In this document: piece after piece, positions 31,610 through 41,103 of the stretch
Layout of the letters: each line of letters opens with the position of its first letter
Position numbering within the stretch: position 1 is the stretch's first letter
Assembly: GCF_000758525.1 (NCBI RefSeq)
Contig: NZ_CP009241.1
Span: 7,545,501-7,609,500 of the forward strand
Source of the DNA: Paenibacillus sp. FSL H7-0357
GTDB lineage: Bacteria; Bacillota; Bacilli; Paenibacillales; Paenibacillaceae
Reading direction: 5' to 3'
DNA: 64,000 nucleotides
Translations under genes and position numbers: made by a program
Notes under the pieces: generated by a model
The model's database searches: none
What the model saw: only the letters and a program-made list of their open reading frames with translations
Told to the model about the DNA's origin: nothing

Positions 31610-32509
31610 TTATCTTCCGTGCTCTTTTTCTGTTAAAGCGAGCATCTCCCGCTTCCACTTGTCCCGCTCCTCCGATGGCATCGGCTCCCCTTTATCATAC
31701 AGAAATCTAACCATGTAGAACCCATCCTTGGTAAGCAGGCTGGTAACAAGTTCATGCTCTAATACATTATTGTTCATTATTTGCGTCTCAACTATAGAGC
31801 TGCAATCCGTCTGATGCAGTACTTGAGCAGCCACTATGGTCTCTTGGGAGACATAATCCGCTGTATGCTTTTCTACAGAGGCAGCCTCCATCTCATCAAA
31901 ATAATTAATCGTGAACGTACACGAAGGCTGGTACCGATGGTATTCGCCCAGCGGATAATATCCGATAAATTGACTGTTACTGTAAACATGGAATGTTGCA
32001 GGTACATAGCTATCAAGCTGAAAATACGGGATGAACCGGGCAATGCTTGGGTCGATCTCTTCACCAGGAGGAATGACCGCATCCACGCCCATAAGGAGTT
32101 CACCCTGCTTATCTACATAAATCGTGCTATAAGAGCTGTACCTCGTAATCCAAATTGAACCGTTCTCCTTCACAGCCTCAACGTAATAACTGTTAATTTG
32201 ATTTCTTTTTTCCTCACGTTCATCGGCGGGATTGACACAGGTATGCATGTGCTTCCGGGTGTAAGTAAAGACTGCTTTATTGGCGTCTATCGACAGTAAT
32301 TCAAATTTGAGAATTTCAGATTTTATATTATAGATTTGAAATGTCAGCATCAGTTGAAAGTGATTTAAGAAGGACATCCCCCTCTTATCCGGATGAAATC
32401 TTTTGACCAAACCTTGTTCATCCTTATCCATATAAGCCTGCTCCAAGCCTTTAACCATGGCCTGTAGATCCTCTTGTGTGATGTCTTTATTTTTCTTAAA
32501 AAAGAACAT
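31610..32509 (-). CDS. Uncharacterised cytosolic protein
   Basis: A 299-residue protein without signal peptide or membrane segment, starting MFFFKKNKDITQEDLQAMVK. The N-terminal 140 residues (YMDKDEQGLVKRFHPDKRG, then beta strands ending ENGSIWITRYSSYSTIYVD) look like an NTF2/SnoaL-like fold. The C-terminal half is unrecognised. It is convergent with the MocR gene (27-base gap). The ribosome site is AGGAGAGAGTAGA before the ATG. No function can be assigned. Confidence 0.6.
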   Translation of the reverse strand: MFFFKKNKDITQEDLQAMVKGLEQAYMDKDEQGLVKRFHPDKRGMSFLNHFQLMLTFQIYNIKSEILKFELLSIDANKAVFTYTRKHMHTCVNPADEREEKRNQINSYYVEAVKENGSIWITRYSSYSTIYVDKQGELLMGVDAVIPPGEEIDPSIARFIPYFQLDSYVPATFHVYSNSQFIGYYPLGEYHRYQPSCTFTINYFDEMEAASVEKHTADYVSQETIVAAQVLHQTDCSSIVETQIMNNNVLEHELVTSLLTKDGFYMVRFLYDKGEPMPSEERDKWKREMLALTEKEHGR

Positions 32510-32809
32510 GTTCTACTCTCTCCTCATCATCAGTCTACTATTGTCTCCCGTAAGCTGATTGCTAAAGGAGCGGCCGCGGCATACTCTTTCGTTTGATTTA
32601 TCTTGCAGAGTTAACTGGCACGTTATAATACTCCCCTAATCTCATCCCGTCAAGAGATAATGTGTGAATTAGCGGCGTAGCGGGGAATCCCCCCTTATAC
32701 TTTCGAAATATGAATGAATTTCCGAGTATGGAGAGCGATATCGCTTTTTCCAATTCATCCGGTTTCACGTAAAATTTACTTCAGGTTGATGGGGAAAAGG
32801 AGGCTCTGC

Positions 32810-33049
32810 ATGCACAAAGTGATCAAAATCAAATTTACGCTCTTTTACGGCGAAGCACCTGAAGCAGATTGTTACGGGTACATGGAGTTGAATCGGGATG
32901 GCAATATGATCGCGCTCTATAACAGGTATGGCGAGGAAATAGACATGTATGGCGGACATGAATTTATCAGGGTGCGGACGCTTGGCAAATTCGATAACGA
33001 AGACCGCGATAATTTTTACTCCTTGTTAGAAAGTGATGGTGTGGGGTAA
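32810..33049 (+). CDS. Small uncharacterised protein
   Basis: A 79-residue acidic protein, MHKVIKIKFTLFYGEAPEAD followed by CYGYMELNRDGNMIALYNRYG and an aromatic, charged end. A good ribosome site (AAAGGAGG, 6 bases before the ATG) supports translation, although the frame is open upstream to 32714. It has the look of small conserved Bacillus/Paenibacillus orphan proteins; no family is recognised. It lies 64 bases upstream of the MFS exporter on the same strand and might be co-transcribed. The 300-base gap before it holds only a 12-bp palindrome (AGCGATATCGCT, near 32738) and no recognised gene. Confidence 0.55.
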   Translation: MHKVIKIKFTLFYGEAPEADCYGYMELNRDGNMIALYNRYGEEIDMYGGHEFIRVRTLGKFDNEDRDNFYSLLESDGVG

Positions 33050-33113
33050 TCTGCACGGCAGGCTGGCGGTTCGGTATCAAGGCACTACGAAATAACTATT
33101 CGGGAGGTAGAAA

Positions 33114-34535
33114 ATGGACAACCGGATTCAAGAGGCAAGTGGAATGAAGAGAGGGCCGATGTTAACCGCACTACTCATCGGTGCATTTGTTGCCTTTCTT
33201 AACGAAAATTTGCTTGCTAATGCGCTTCCTGGATTGATGCGGGAATTCAATGTTGCTGCCGCGACCATACAGTGGTTATCGACAGGTTATATGCTCGTTA
33301 TCGGTGTACTGGTGCCAGTGACCGCATTACTGCAGCAATGGTTCACAACTCGCCAGATGTTTATGTCTGCGATGGCATTATTTTTGGCCGGTACCTGCTT
33401 GTGTGCAGTATCCCCGGGATTCGGAATCTTGCTGACGGGCAGGGTTATTCAGGCTTGCGGTACAGGATTATTGATCCCGTTGATGATGAATACGATTCTC
33501 GCCCTCTATCCTCCAGAACGCCGGGGTGCCGCCATGGGTCTCATGGGGCTGGTCATCATGCTTGCCCCTGTCATCGGGCCGACTTTGTCTGGTTTGATTA
33601 TCGATACCTTACACTGGCGCTGGCTGTTCTACATGGTGATTCCTGTCGCACTGTTTTCGATGATTTATGCATTCATCTACTTAAAGAATGTGACAGAACT
33701 GACCAAGCCAAGGGTCGATCTTGTGTCCATTGTGATGTCAACCGCCGGTTTCGGCTGCGTCACCTACGGCTTCAGCCAAACAAGTGTCTCTCTTGGGCCT
33801 AAAGGTTACGGATTGATTGCAATAGGCAGCCTTTTCTTGCTCTTGCTAGTATGGCGACAGCTCAAGATCAAAGAGCCGTTGATCGATCTTTCAGTATTCC
33901 GGCATCATACTTTTTCTCTCGTTGCGGTATTGATTGTTATTCTGATGATGGTTCTATTCTCCACAACAACATTGCTGCCGTTCTATATGCAGGATGTGAT
34001 GAAGTTGACAGCATTCGCGACAGGCTTACTTCTTATGCCAGGTAGCATTTTGAACGGGATCCTGATGCCGGTGTCGGGGAAATTATTCGATAAATTCGGA
34101 CCGAGACGCGTAATTGTGCCCGGTCTGCTCCTGATCGCCATATCGTTGTGGCTGTTTGCCGGCATCGACAGTGATACAACACAAGGTTCCGTGCTGTTCA
34201 ATCATGTCCTCTTATTCGTAGGCATGTCATTCGTCGTCATGCCGGCTCAGACGGCAGGATTGAATCAACTTCCACGTCACCTGGTCCCTCATGGCACAGC
34301 CATATACAATACGCTTCAACAGATTGCAGGTGGAATTGGCATTGCATTGTTCGTCGGCATCATGTCGTCTGGAGCCACTCGTTATCTTCACCATTCGCTC
34401 GATCCCACTGCAATGCATGAGAAGACACAAAGCATGGTTTCCGGTCTACAAACGGTTTTTTGGATTGAATTTATTCTTGCAATACTTATTTTGGTGCTGG
34501 GTTGGTTTATCAAAAAGACACCTGAGCATAATTGA
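33114..34535 (+). CDS. MFS multidrug exporter, DHA2 (EmrB/QacA) family
   Basis: A 473-residue inner-membrane drug/H+ antiporter with about 13-14 hydrophobic helices. Motif A-like and motif C elements are visible (TGRVIQACGTGLLIPLMMNT, ALYPPERRGAAMGLMG, VIGPTLSGLIID). The C-terminal block HGTAIYNTLQQIAGGIG is the one shared with the decayed relic at 4019-4346. The ATG follows GGGAGGTAGAAA. The nearest regulators are not of a typical partner type, so control is unclear. Substrates are unknown; the family usually exports lipophilic cations and dyes. Confidence 0.9.
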   Translation: MDNRIQEASGMKRGPMLTALLIGAFVAFLNENLLANALPGLMREFNVAAATIQWLSTGYMLVIGVLVPVTALLQQWFTTRQMFMSAMALFLAGTCLCAVSPGFGILLTGRVIQACGTGLLIPLMMNTILALYPPERRGAAMGLMGLVIMLAPVIGPTLSGLIIDTLHWRWLFYMVIPVALFSMIYAFIYLKNVTELTKPRVDLVSIVMSTAGFGCVTYGFSQTSVSLGPKGYGLIAIGSLFLLLLVWRQLKIKEPLIDLSVFRHHTFSLVAVLIVILMMVLFSTTTLLPFYMQDVMKLTAFATGLLLMPGSILNGILMPVSGKLFDKFGPRRVIVPGLLLIAISLWLFAGIDSDTTQGSVLFNHVLLFVGMSFVVMPAQTAGLNQLPRHLVPHGTAIYNTLQQIAGGIGIALFVGIMSSGATRYLHHSLDPTAMHEKTQSMVSGLQTVFWIEFILAILILVLGWFIKKTPEHN

Positions 34536-34542
34536 TTCATTG

Positions 34543-34674
34543 CTATATAGATTGAACTTATAATTCTTCTATTTTGGGATTGGCCGTGACTACAGAGAAT
34601 GTTTGGACTTCCAACCGCTGTTAGGTTTCGATTTCTTTTCCCTAAATGTATATTCTCAAGTTCAATCTAAATAG
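34543..34674. repeat. Candidate MITE: 132-bp element with terminal inverted repeats
   Basis: The ends CTATATAGATTGAACTT (34543-34559) and the complement of 34658-34674 (CTATTTAGATTGAACTT) match at 16 of 17 positions. Weaker matching continues for another 18 bp inward. The interior has no coding capacity and holds a TTGGACTTCCAA palindrome (about 34602-34613). Size and structure fit a non-autonomous miniature inverted-repeat element, but no clear target-site duplication was found, and a long hairpin between convergent genes is the alternative. Confidence 0.45.
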
Positions 34675-34685
34675 TCAATTTCATC

Positions 34686-35429
34686 CTACGCATAAAGCCA
34701 AACCCCCGCCACCGTCATCAACCCGGGCAGCACTGCCTCGTCCACCTCCACGTTGTCGTACCATCCGCCCACGGCCAGGTTAAGCAGCAGATAGAAGGGC
34801 TGGTCGAACGGCATGATGCCCGGCTCCAGCTGGCGCTGCGCGAAGCAATACCCGTCTACCAGCCAGCGAATAGAACCCGCATCCCATTCCAGCGTATAAT
34901 CGCGGAACTCATTGATGGTTCCGTCTTCAAGCTCGTGGGTGAATTCCTCAACCACTTTGCTGTCAAGGTCCTTTCCGTAGTGCAGCGTGCCGGCGATCTG
35001 CCGGGGTAGGCGGCCCTTGGCCTCCAGAATGTCGAGCTCTCCGGAGGCTGGCCAAGGCCCGTATGCCAGATCCTGCGGCAGCAGCCAGATGGCAGGCCAT
35101 AGACCCTGCCCTACCGGCAGCTTGGCGCGTATGACAAGCTTACCGTAGCAGAAAGAGAAGTGATTCCTTGTATCCAAACGGGCCGATGTATACGCAAAGC
35201 TCCGTCCATCCTTCTCAACTTTTTCAAGACACGCGCGCAGGTTTAAGCCGTACTCATCGAAATAGAGATTGTTCGGGTGACCCGTATAGAACTGCTGCTC
35301 GCCGTTCCCCCAACCGGCATAGACGGGATTATCGTTATTATCAAGCAGATCGTTGCCTATACGGATGTTCCAGAGACTCAAATCACCTCCGCCGTTCACA
35401 AAATCCTGCTCCCATATCAGCTTACTCAT
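34686..35429 (-). CDS. GH16 beta-glucanase without signal peptide (probably intracellular)
   Basis: About 247 residues, essentially a bare GH16 catalytic domain. The active-site pattern ExDxxE is in SGELDILEAKG (E131 nucleophile, D133, E136 acid/base), with the upstream FCYGKLVIRAKLPVGQGLWP and downstream FDQPFYLLLNLAVGGWYDN sheets expected for laminarinase-type GH16. The ATG at 35429 lies 8 bases after GGAGAG; no hydrophobic leader exists. It is divergent from the LplB-LplC-binding-protein operon. The likely role is cleaving imported beta-1,3-gluco-oligosaccharides in the cytosol. It shares the GRLP motif with the secreted enzyme at 42816. Confidence 0.88.
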   Translation of the reverse strand: MSKLIWEQDFVNGGGDLSLWNIRIGNDLLDNNDNPVYAGWGNGEQQFYTGHPNNLYFDEYGLNLRACLEKVEKDGRSFAYTSARLDTRNHFSFCYGKLVIRAKLPVGQGLWPAIWLLPQDLAYGPWPASGELDILEAKGRLPRQIAGTLHYGKDLDSKVVEEFTHELEDGTINEFRDYTLEWDAGSIRWLVDGYCFAQRQLEPGIMPFDQPFYLLLNLAVGGWYDNVEVDEAVLPGLMTVAGVWLYA

Positions 35430-35584
35430 CCATGACACTCTCCTTTCCATTTAACCACAGCATAATGCATTTCAGTGCCCGGCCCGAATGAATCCAAAAA
35501 AATGGGATAGGGTCAAAAATCATGCCCTTTTTTTCCCGGGTCTTTTTTCTTACGATGAAAAGGAAGGGGGGGGGGACACGAGAC

Positions 35585-36505
35585 ATGTTTCAATTTCAAA
35601 CGAAACAAATGAAAGCGTTTTTTAGACAGTGGCAGATGCAAAGCATGGTCATTCCGGGAATCATCTGGATGTTGATCTTTTGTTATTTTCCGATGCTGTG
35701 GCTCATTATCGGCTTTATGGACTATAGTATCGCGAAGCCTATGCTGGAGTCGCCGTTTGTCGGACTGAAGCACTTTCAGGATTTTGTGACGGACGACCGG
35801 TTCTGGCGTTCGATCCGCAATACGCTGGGGATGAGCAGCATCAAGCTTGTGCTGGGGTTTCCGATTCCGATTTTGTTTGCTCTGCTGCTGGGCGAAATCC
35901 GCAGCCTGCGCTTCAAGCGCACTGTGCAGACCATTTCGTACCTGCCGCACTTTATCGCCTGGACGATCTTCGGCGGCATCGCGCTCAACTGGCTGGGCGA
36001 AGGTGGTGTGGTCAACCAGCTGATGATGACACTCGGACTGCAGAACCGCGAAATTCTCTTTAACAGCGACCCGAAATATTTCTGGTGGATTACCTTTTTT
36101 ACCGATACGCTGAAGGAAACAGGCTGGAGCGCCATCATCTACATCGCGGCTATATCCGGCATCGACCCTGGTCTGTACGAGGCCGCAGAGCTTGACGGAG
36201 CGGGCCGCTGGCAGCGCATGTGGCACATTACCGTGCAGAGCATCCGTCCGACCATTGCTATTCTGTTCATCCTCGCCGTCAGCGGTATTCTCGGCAGTAA
36301 CTTTGAGCAGATCTTTATGTTAAAAAACAATATGAACATGAAGATGGCCGAGAGTCTCGATCTCTATATCTATAACATGGGACTTGTGTCGGGGCGCCAT
36401 TCTTTCTCAACAGCCGTTTTATTTGCCCGTTCCATCGTGGCGCTGGGGCTGCTGTTTATGGCGAATCAGACATCCAAAAAATTAACTGGCGACGGCATTT
36501 TCTAG
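35585..36505 (+). CDS. ABC sugar-import permease (LplB/YteP type)
   Basis: A 306-residue inner-membrane subunit with six helices and the binding-protein-dependent EAA loop (ELDGAGRWQRMWHITVQSIR). FQTKQMKAFFRQW precedes helix 1. The start is the ATG at 35585; the Shine-Dalgarno is part of a ten-G tract at 35566-35575. An in-frame ATG at 35555 lies upstream of the tract but has no ribosome site. It pairs with the LplC-type permease encoded 15 bases downstream to import oligosaccharides, and it is the first gene of the glucan uptake operon. Confidence 0.9.
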   Translation: MFQFQTKQMKAFFRQWQMQSMVIPGIIWMLIFCYFPMLWLIIGFMDYSIAKPMLESPFVGLKHFQDFVTDDRFWRSIRNTLGMSSIKLVLGFPIPILFALLLGEIRSLRFKRTVQTISYLPHFIAWTIFGGIALNWLGEGGVVNQLMMTLGLQNREILFNSDPKYFWWITFFTDTLKETGWSAIIYIAAISGIDPGLYEAAELDGAGRWQRMWHITVQSIRPTIAILFILAVSGILGSNFEQIFMLKNNMNMKMAESLDLYIYNMGLVSGRHSFSTAVLFARSIVALGLLFMANQTSKKLTGDGIF

Positions 36506-36520
36506 AAAGGGGGCCAACCG

Positions 36521-37405
36521 GTGAAAAGACGCTCAGGACTAAGGGGCATCGGAGTATTTGAAGTCTGCAACGCCCTCCTGATGCTAGGGGTATGCTTTCT
36601 GACGCTGTACCCGATGTGGTTCGTGCTTATTAACTCGCTTAACGCGCTGGAGCAGGCGTTGCTGGGCACCGTCAACTGGTTCCCGGAGCAGTTCTCGCTG
36701 GCCAGCTACAGCGTCGTATTTAACGACAAGACAATGATGAACGGGTTCGTAATTACGACCCTGCGCACTGTAATCGGGTCGGCTGCACATGTCTTTTTTA
36801 CCGCCATAATAGCTTACGGCATGAGCAAGACGACGCTGATCGGCCGCAAGCTGTATATGAAAATCGCCCTGATTACCATGCTCTTTTCAGGCGGACTCAT
36901 TCCAACGTTTATCCTGATGACGAAGCTGGGCCTGTACGACAACTTCTGGGTATTCGTCATTCCCGGCATGTACAGCTTTTTCAATATGGTCATCTTCATG
37001 AGCTTTTTCCGCACCATTCCAGACAGTCTCGAGGAATCGGCCAAGGTAGACGGGGCATCAGATTACGGCGTGCTGTTCCGGATTGTACTGCCTAACAGCA
37101 TGGCTGTAATCGCTACCATCTCACTGTTCTCAGCAGTCTATCACTGGAACGATTATTATCAGGGTGTTATCTATATCCGCTCGCAGGAGATTCTGCCTTT
37201 GCAGACCATTTTGTACAAAATCATTGCCGAAAACTCCATGTCCTTCATGCAGCAGCAGGCGATGGCCCAGTTCGGGGCAAGGCTGCCCGGCAACTCCATA
37301 AAGTTCGCCTCCATGATGGTGGCTACCCTGCCGATTCTGGTGTTCTATCCCTTCATTCAGCGTTATCTGGTCAAAGGGGTGATGATCGGCGCTATTAAGG
37401 GGTGA
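36521..37405 (+). CDS. ABC sugar-import permease (LplC/YtcP type)
   Basis: A 294-residue partner permease starting at a GTG after GAAAGGGGGCCAACCG. It has six helices, and its EAA loop ESAKVDGASDYGVLFRIVLP couples to the cytosolic ATPase, which is not encoded here (MsmX-like shared ATPases do this in Bacillus). The C-terminus ends YLVKGVMIGAIKG, the family's typical tail. It lies directly between the LplB gene and the binding-protein gene. Confidence 0.9.
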   Translation: MKRRSGLRGIGVFEVCNALLMLGVCFLTLYPMWFVLINSLNALEQALLGTVNWFPEQFSLASYSVVFNDKTMMNGFVITTLRTVIGSAAHVFFTAIIAYGMSKTTLIGRKLYMKIALITMLFSGGLIPTFILMTKLGLYDNFWVFVIPGMYSFFNMVIFMSFFRTIPDSLEESAKVDGASDYGVLFRIVLPNSMAVIATISLFSAVYHWNDYYQGVIYIRSQEILPLQTILYKIIAENSMSFMQQQAMAQFGARLPGNSIKFASMMVATLPILVFYPFIQRYLVKGVMIGAIKG

Positions 37406-37455
37406 ACCGATTCACTAATCAGTAACTTACAAAAAACCGAAAGGATGATCTTCTT

Positions 37456-39123
37456 ATGAAGCGTAAACCCGTTAAAAGAAGTCTGACTATCATGCTGACC
37501 TTGATGCTGTCGCTGGCTCTGGCCGCATGCAGCGGCAATTCCGGCAATAATGAAAGTGCCCCGACCGCGCAGCCGGCAGACTCCACACAAGCGCCGCAGA
37601 ACGAAGCAACGCTGAATCCCGATGAGCCCGCATGGAAACTGGATACGAGTCCAATCGATTTAACCTGGTTCGTCGGTGCCAACTGGTACGCCCACTCCTG
37701 GGGCGAAAGCTTGACCTCCAAGTACATTACAGAGAAAACAGGCGTCAATGTTAAGCTCGAAGTCCCTTCCGGCGAAGCGAACGAGCATATCACCTTAATG
37801 ATGACCTCCGGCCAGCTGCCGGACCTTATCTCCATGGGATCATGGGAAACCGCTGTCAAAAAACTGTGGGAAGGCGACCATGTCTATGCCTTAAACGAAC
37901 TGGCAGACCAGTACGATCCTTACTTCTACAAGGTGGCGGGCGACGGGACCCTGAAATGGTACCGGCAGGAAAACGGCAACACCTATGGCATTCCGAACGA
38001 CTCCTACAGCCCGAACCTGATGCATGAAACGGGTATGACGGCGGCCAACCAGACGTTCCTTGTCCGGAAGGATCTGTATGAAGAAATGGGCAGTCCGGAC
38101 CTCAGCACCCCGGAGGGCTTTCTGAACGCGCTGCAACTGTTCAAGGATAAATATTCGAAATATAAGGGCCAGCCGATGAGCCCCTTCTTCGCCCAAGGCA
38201 ATGTGCCATACGGCATGACTGAATATCTGCATAATCTGTTGGCCATACCGCACGAGAAGGACGGAAAAGTATACGACCGCGTAACCGATCCTGAATATAT
38301 TGCCTGGCTGAAAACATTCCGCACCGCTTACGAGCGCGGGCTGATCAACGTAGACTTCCTGGTGGATTCCGATACGCAGGTGGAGGAGAAAACGAATAAC
38401 GCGCGCTATTTCATGATGATCCGCGAATGGTCCGGCATGACGGCCGTAAATCCGATGCTGGCTGCCGGCACCAATCCCGATTCGTATTATATCGCTGTGG
38501 ATGGACCGCAGAACAGCAGCGGCGACAGCGCCAAGCTGTTCCCCGGCAATATGGACGGCTGGATGGTGACAATGATCAGCAAGTCGACGAAAAATCCGGA
38601 ACGGGCCATCCGCTTCCTGACCTATCTCTCCAGCGAAGAAGGGCAGCACGATCTGTTCCTCGGCAAAGAAGGCGAAACGTGGGAGACGGTGGACGGCAAG
38701 CCTCAGCTCAAGGCTGATATGCTGAACCTGATTGAGAGCGATATTGAGACGCTGGAGAAGCAGTATGGCGTGCTCGATACGTACTGGATGATGCGTAACC
38801 CGGTTATCGTTAACCAGTGGAGACCGGAAAAAGCACCTGTGATCAAGCAGATGGAGGACTTTGCCAACGCTCAGGCCGATATTGACAGCGGCATTTACAA
38901 GGGGCTGGACCCGCTGGGCGATTCCGAGGTTGCAGTAGCCTGGTCACGGATTTCACAGAACTGGGAGGAAGTGCTGCCGGAGCTGATTACAGCCAAGGAT
39001 GAGGCTGCGTTTGACAAAATCTTCGCAAGCTTCCTTGAGCGCCGTGACAGTTACGGCTTCCAGCAGGTAATGGAGTTCCGCCAGACCGAGCTGGATGTGC
39101 GGAAAGCGAAAATGGCCGATTAA
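37456..39123 (+). CDS. Extracellular sugar-binding lipoprotein (LplA type)
   Basis: A 555-residue solute-binding protein with a lipoprotein signal peptide (lipobox LAAC, Cys25) and a low-complexity N/S/Q-rich linker of about 40 residues. A two-lobed family-1-like binding domain of the large Paenibacillus LplA type follows (DLPDLISMGSW-like GQLPDLISMGSWETAVKKLW, and NMDGWMVTMISKSTKNPERA). It should capture beta-glucan fragments released by the secreted GH16 enzyme. It is the third gene of the operon. A hairpin just after the stop probably reduces read-through into the sensor gene and keeps binding-protein levels high. Confidence 0.9.
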   Translation: MKRKPVKRSLTIMLTLMLSLALAACSGNSGNNESAPTAQPADSTQAPQNEATLNPDEPAWKLDTSPIDLTWFVGANWYAHSWGESLTSKYITEKTGVNVKLEVPSGEANEHITLMMTSGQLPDLISMGSWETAVKKLWEGDHVYALNELADQYDPYFYKVAGDGTLKWYRQENGNTYGIPNDSYSPNLMHETGMTAANQTFLVRKDLYEEMGSPDLSTPEGFLNALQLFKDKYSKYKGQPMSPFFAQGNVPYGMTEYLHNLLAIPHEKDGKVYDRVTDPEYIAWLKTFRTAYERGLINVDFLVDSDTQVEEKTNNARYFMMIREWSGMTAVNPMLAAGTNPDSYYIAVDGPQNSSGDSAKLFPGNMDGWMVTMISKSTKNPERAIRFLTYLSSEEGQHDLFLGKEGETWETVDGKPQLKADMLNLIESDIETLEKQYGVLDTYWMMRNPVIVNQWRPEKAPVIKQMEDFANAQADIDSGIYKGLDPLGDSEVAVAWSRISQNWEEVLPELITAKDEAAFDKIFASFLERRDSYGFQQVMEFRQTELDVRKAKMAD

Positions 39124-39131
39124 CAGCACTG

Positions 39132-39153
39132 CCGGCTGCCTGAGGGCAGCCGG
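39132..39153 (+). terminator. Partial terminator/attenuator after the binding-protein gene
   Basis: CCGGCTGCC pairs perfectly with GGCAGCCGG around TGAG, 8 bases after the stop codon. It lacks a proper T-tract (TCTTGCC follows), so it may stabilise the upstream mRNA and let some transcripts pass into yesM-type gene. Confidence 0.6.
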
Positions 39154-39258
39154 TCTTGCCTGCTTACGCAGGGGTTTCAGCAAGTTCGCTCATTCTCCTG
39201 TTTACCTGCCTGAAGGTTTGTAATCCATGGTATATTACAAATGTAGGGAGGTATGGGA

Positions 39259-41100
39259 ATGAAGGCTGTATGGATGAAAATAAGGAAGCTTTACCGCAAT
39301 TCCCGTATATCACAAAAATTATTTCTGGCTTTCAGCCTGATGATTGCCATTCCTGCCATTGTGGTATCCTTCCTGTTTATCCGGGCCCAGGAAACCCAGC
39401 TCTACAAGGACGCCATGGCCACTGGCAGCAGCCACGTCTCGCGCCTGGAGGAACAGCTGCGCAGCCGCATGGATATGCTTGAGAACGCTTCCTCAACAGC
39501 TCTGACGCAGAAAGCATTTGTGGACTTCATTCATTCCGATATGCGGACCGACGGTCTGCGGCTCGTCAAGTTCAGGCAAAATCAATACGAGCAAATGCAT
39601 AATATTATTCAAAGCTACGACATGGTTAGCGAGCTAAGCTTCTATGTTGACAACCCGAATCTGTACGAGATCTGGCCGGAAATCTATCATTATGACCGCT
39701 TCTGGCCGCAGGACTATTGGAGGTCGCTGCGTGAAGAGAACGGAGCTGCTTACCGCTTGTTCTCCCTTCAGGACGGAGAGCATACGTTATCCTACTACAG
39801 ATTGGTGCGCCTTCAGGGACAACAGTACAAGCGGCCTACCATCATGGAAATCCGGACCCGGCACAGCGTCTTTTTCAGCAATCTTTTGGAGGAGGAGACA
39901 GGCGGTAATTTCTTCTCTGTTGTCATGGATGGGACCGCTCCTTCACGCCATGTTTATAATACCTCGCATGCTTTTGCCCTGGACGCAGGCGGGCAGCTGG
40001 ATGAGATCCTTACCCGCGTTCACGGGCAGCTCGACGTACTGCAGCATAACAATCCCGTCGAGGTCCGGGCCGGTGATCAGACCTATTATGCGCTATACCG
40101 TTACATCGCACCGCTGGATGCCTATGTCATTGATATCGCTTCCCGCCATGATCTGATGAAGGGGCCGCGAAGCTGGTACCTGCTCGTCGTGGCCATTACA
40201 TCCTGCGTGCTGCTGATGCTGCTGCTGTTAGTTTCATATATGACCCGGCGCATTTTCCGCCGTCTGGAGATGGTACTGGCTTCCATGCGCAAGGTGCGCA
40301 GAGGCCAGCTTGATGCCAAGATCCATACAGGTCTTGGCGACAATGAACCCGGCGATGAAATCGACTATGTCGCCGTCAGCTACAACAACATGCTTGATGA
40401 AATCCAGCGCCTGATGACCCAGGTCGTCGATAAGCAGCTGATCGCCAAAAACGCACAGCTCCATTCGCTCCATTCGCAGATTAATTCCCACTTCCTGTAC
40501 AACGCACTGGAGTCGATCCGGATGCATGCGGAAGTGGAGCGGCAGCCGGCCATCGCCGGTGCGTTGGTGTCACTCGGTTCGCTGCTGCGTTACAGCATGC
40601 AGTGGCGGGGCGATACCGTCAGTCTCGGGGATGAGCTAGCCAATATTCAGAGCTATATCCGCTTCATTAACTTTATGGAAGGCAGCAGCTTCGAGCTGCG
40701 GGCGGACCTCCCGCCTGAGGTGCTGCGCTACCCTATTCCGAAAATGTGCATGCAGCCCATTGTGGAAAACGCCGTACATCATGCGGCGCCCCCGGGGGGC
40801 AGCGTGGTCATCGAAATTAACGTAACCGTGGAGAACAACCTCATGCTTTTGATTGAAATCCGCGACAACGGCACCGGCATCAATTCTCAGACGCTCAGCA
40901 ATCTGCAAGAGGCGCTGGAGGATGAGTCGGATAACCCGATTGTCGCCAGCCAAAACGGCCTAGGATTAGAGAATGTGCACAAACGGCTGCAGCTGCACTA
41001 CGGCAAGGGCAGCGGCCTTTCAATTGATAGCATACCGGGCGCCTATACATGCGTCACGATACGGTTGCCTTGGGAACAAGTCAATCTGGGGGGATGGTAA
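39259..41100 (+). CDS. YesM-type sensor histidine kinase
   Basis: A 613-residue membrane kinase. Two helices (about 18-38 and 298-320) flank a roughly 260-residue extracellular dCache-like sensor. A HAMP domain (about 325-380) and HisK_5 follow (LHSLHSQINSHFLYNALESI, His in the motif QINSHFLYN), with HATPase (CMQPIVENAVHH, DNGTGI, GLGLENVHKRL). It is the 5TM-free LytS/YesM class, which signals to AraC-type regulators. The ATG at 39259 has GGGAGG upstream; an ATG at 39253 is too close. The stop is 3 bases before the YesN start, so sensor and regulator are co-translated. Confidence 0.9.
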   Translation: MKAVWMKIRKLYRNSRISQKLFLAFSLMIAIPAIVVSFLFIRAQETQLYKDAMATGSSHVSRLEEQLRSRMDMLENASSTALTQKAFVDFIHSDMRTDGLRLVKFRQNQYEQMHNIIQSYDMVSELSFYVDNPNLYEIWPEIYHYDRFWPQDYWRSLREENGAAYRLFSLQDGEHTLSYYRLVRLQGQQYKRPTIMEIRTRHSVFFSNLLEEETGGNFFSVVMDGTAPSRHVYNTSHAFALDAGGQLDEILTRVHGQLDVLQHNNPVEVRAGDQTYYALYRYIAPLDAYVIDIASRHDLMKGPRSWYLLVVAITSCVLLMLLLLVSYMTRRIFRRLEMVLASMRKVRRGQLDAKIHTGLGDNEPGDEIDYVAVSYNNMLDEIQRLMTQVVDKQLIAKNAQLHSLHSQINSHFLYNALESIRMHAEVERQPAIAGALVSLGSLLRYSMQWRGDTVSLGDELANIQSYIRFINFMEGSSFELRADLPPEVLRYPIPKMCMQPIVENAVHHAAPPGGSVVIEINVTVENNLMLLIEIRDNGTGINSQTLSNLQEALEDESDNPIVASQNGLGLENVHKRLQLHYGKGSGLSIDSIPGAYTCVTIRLPWEQVNLGGW

Positions 41101-41103
41101 AAG

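Noticed and set aside
35513..36226. Minus-strand 237-codon frame over the LplB-type permease gene
   Set aside because: Its translation is highly charged and low in structure, typical of an antisense shadow; the plus-strand permease has family motifs.
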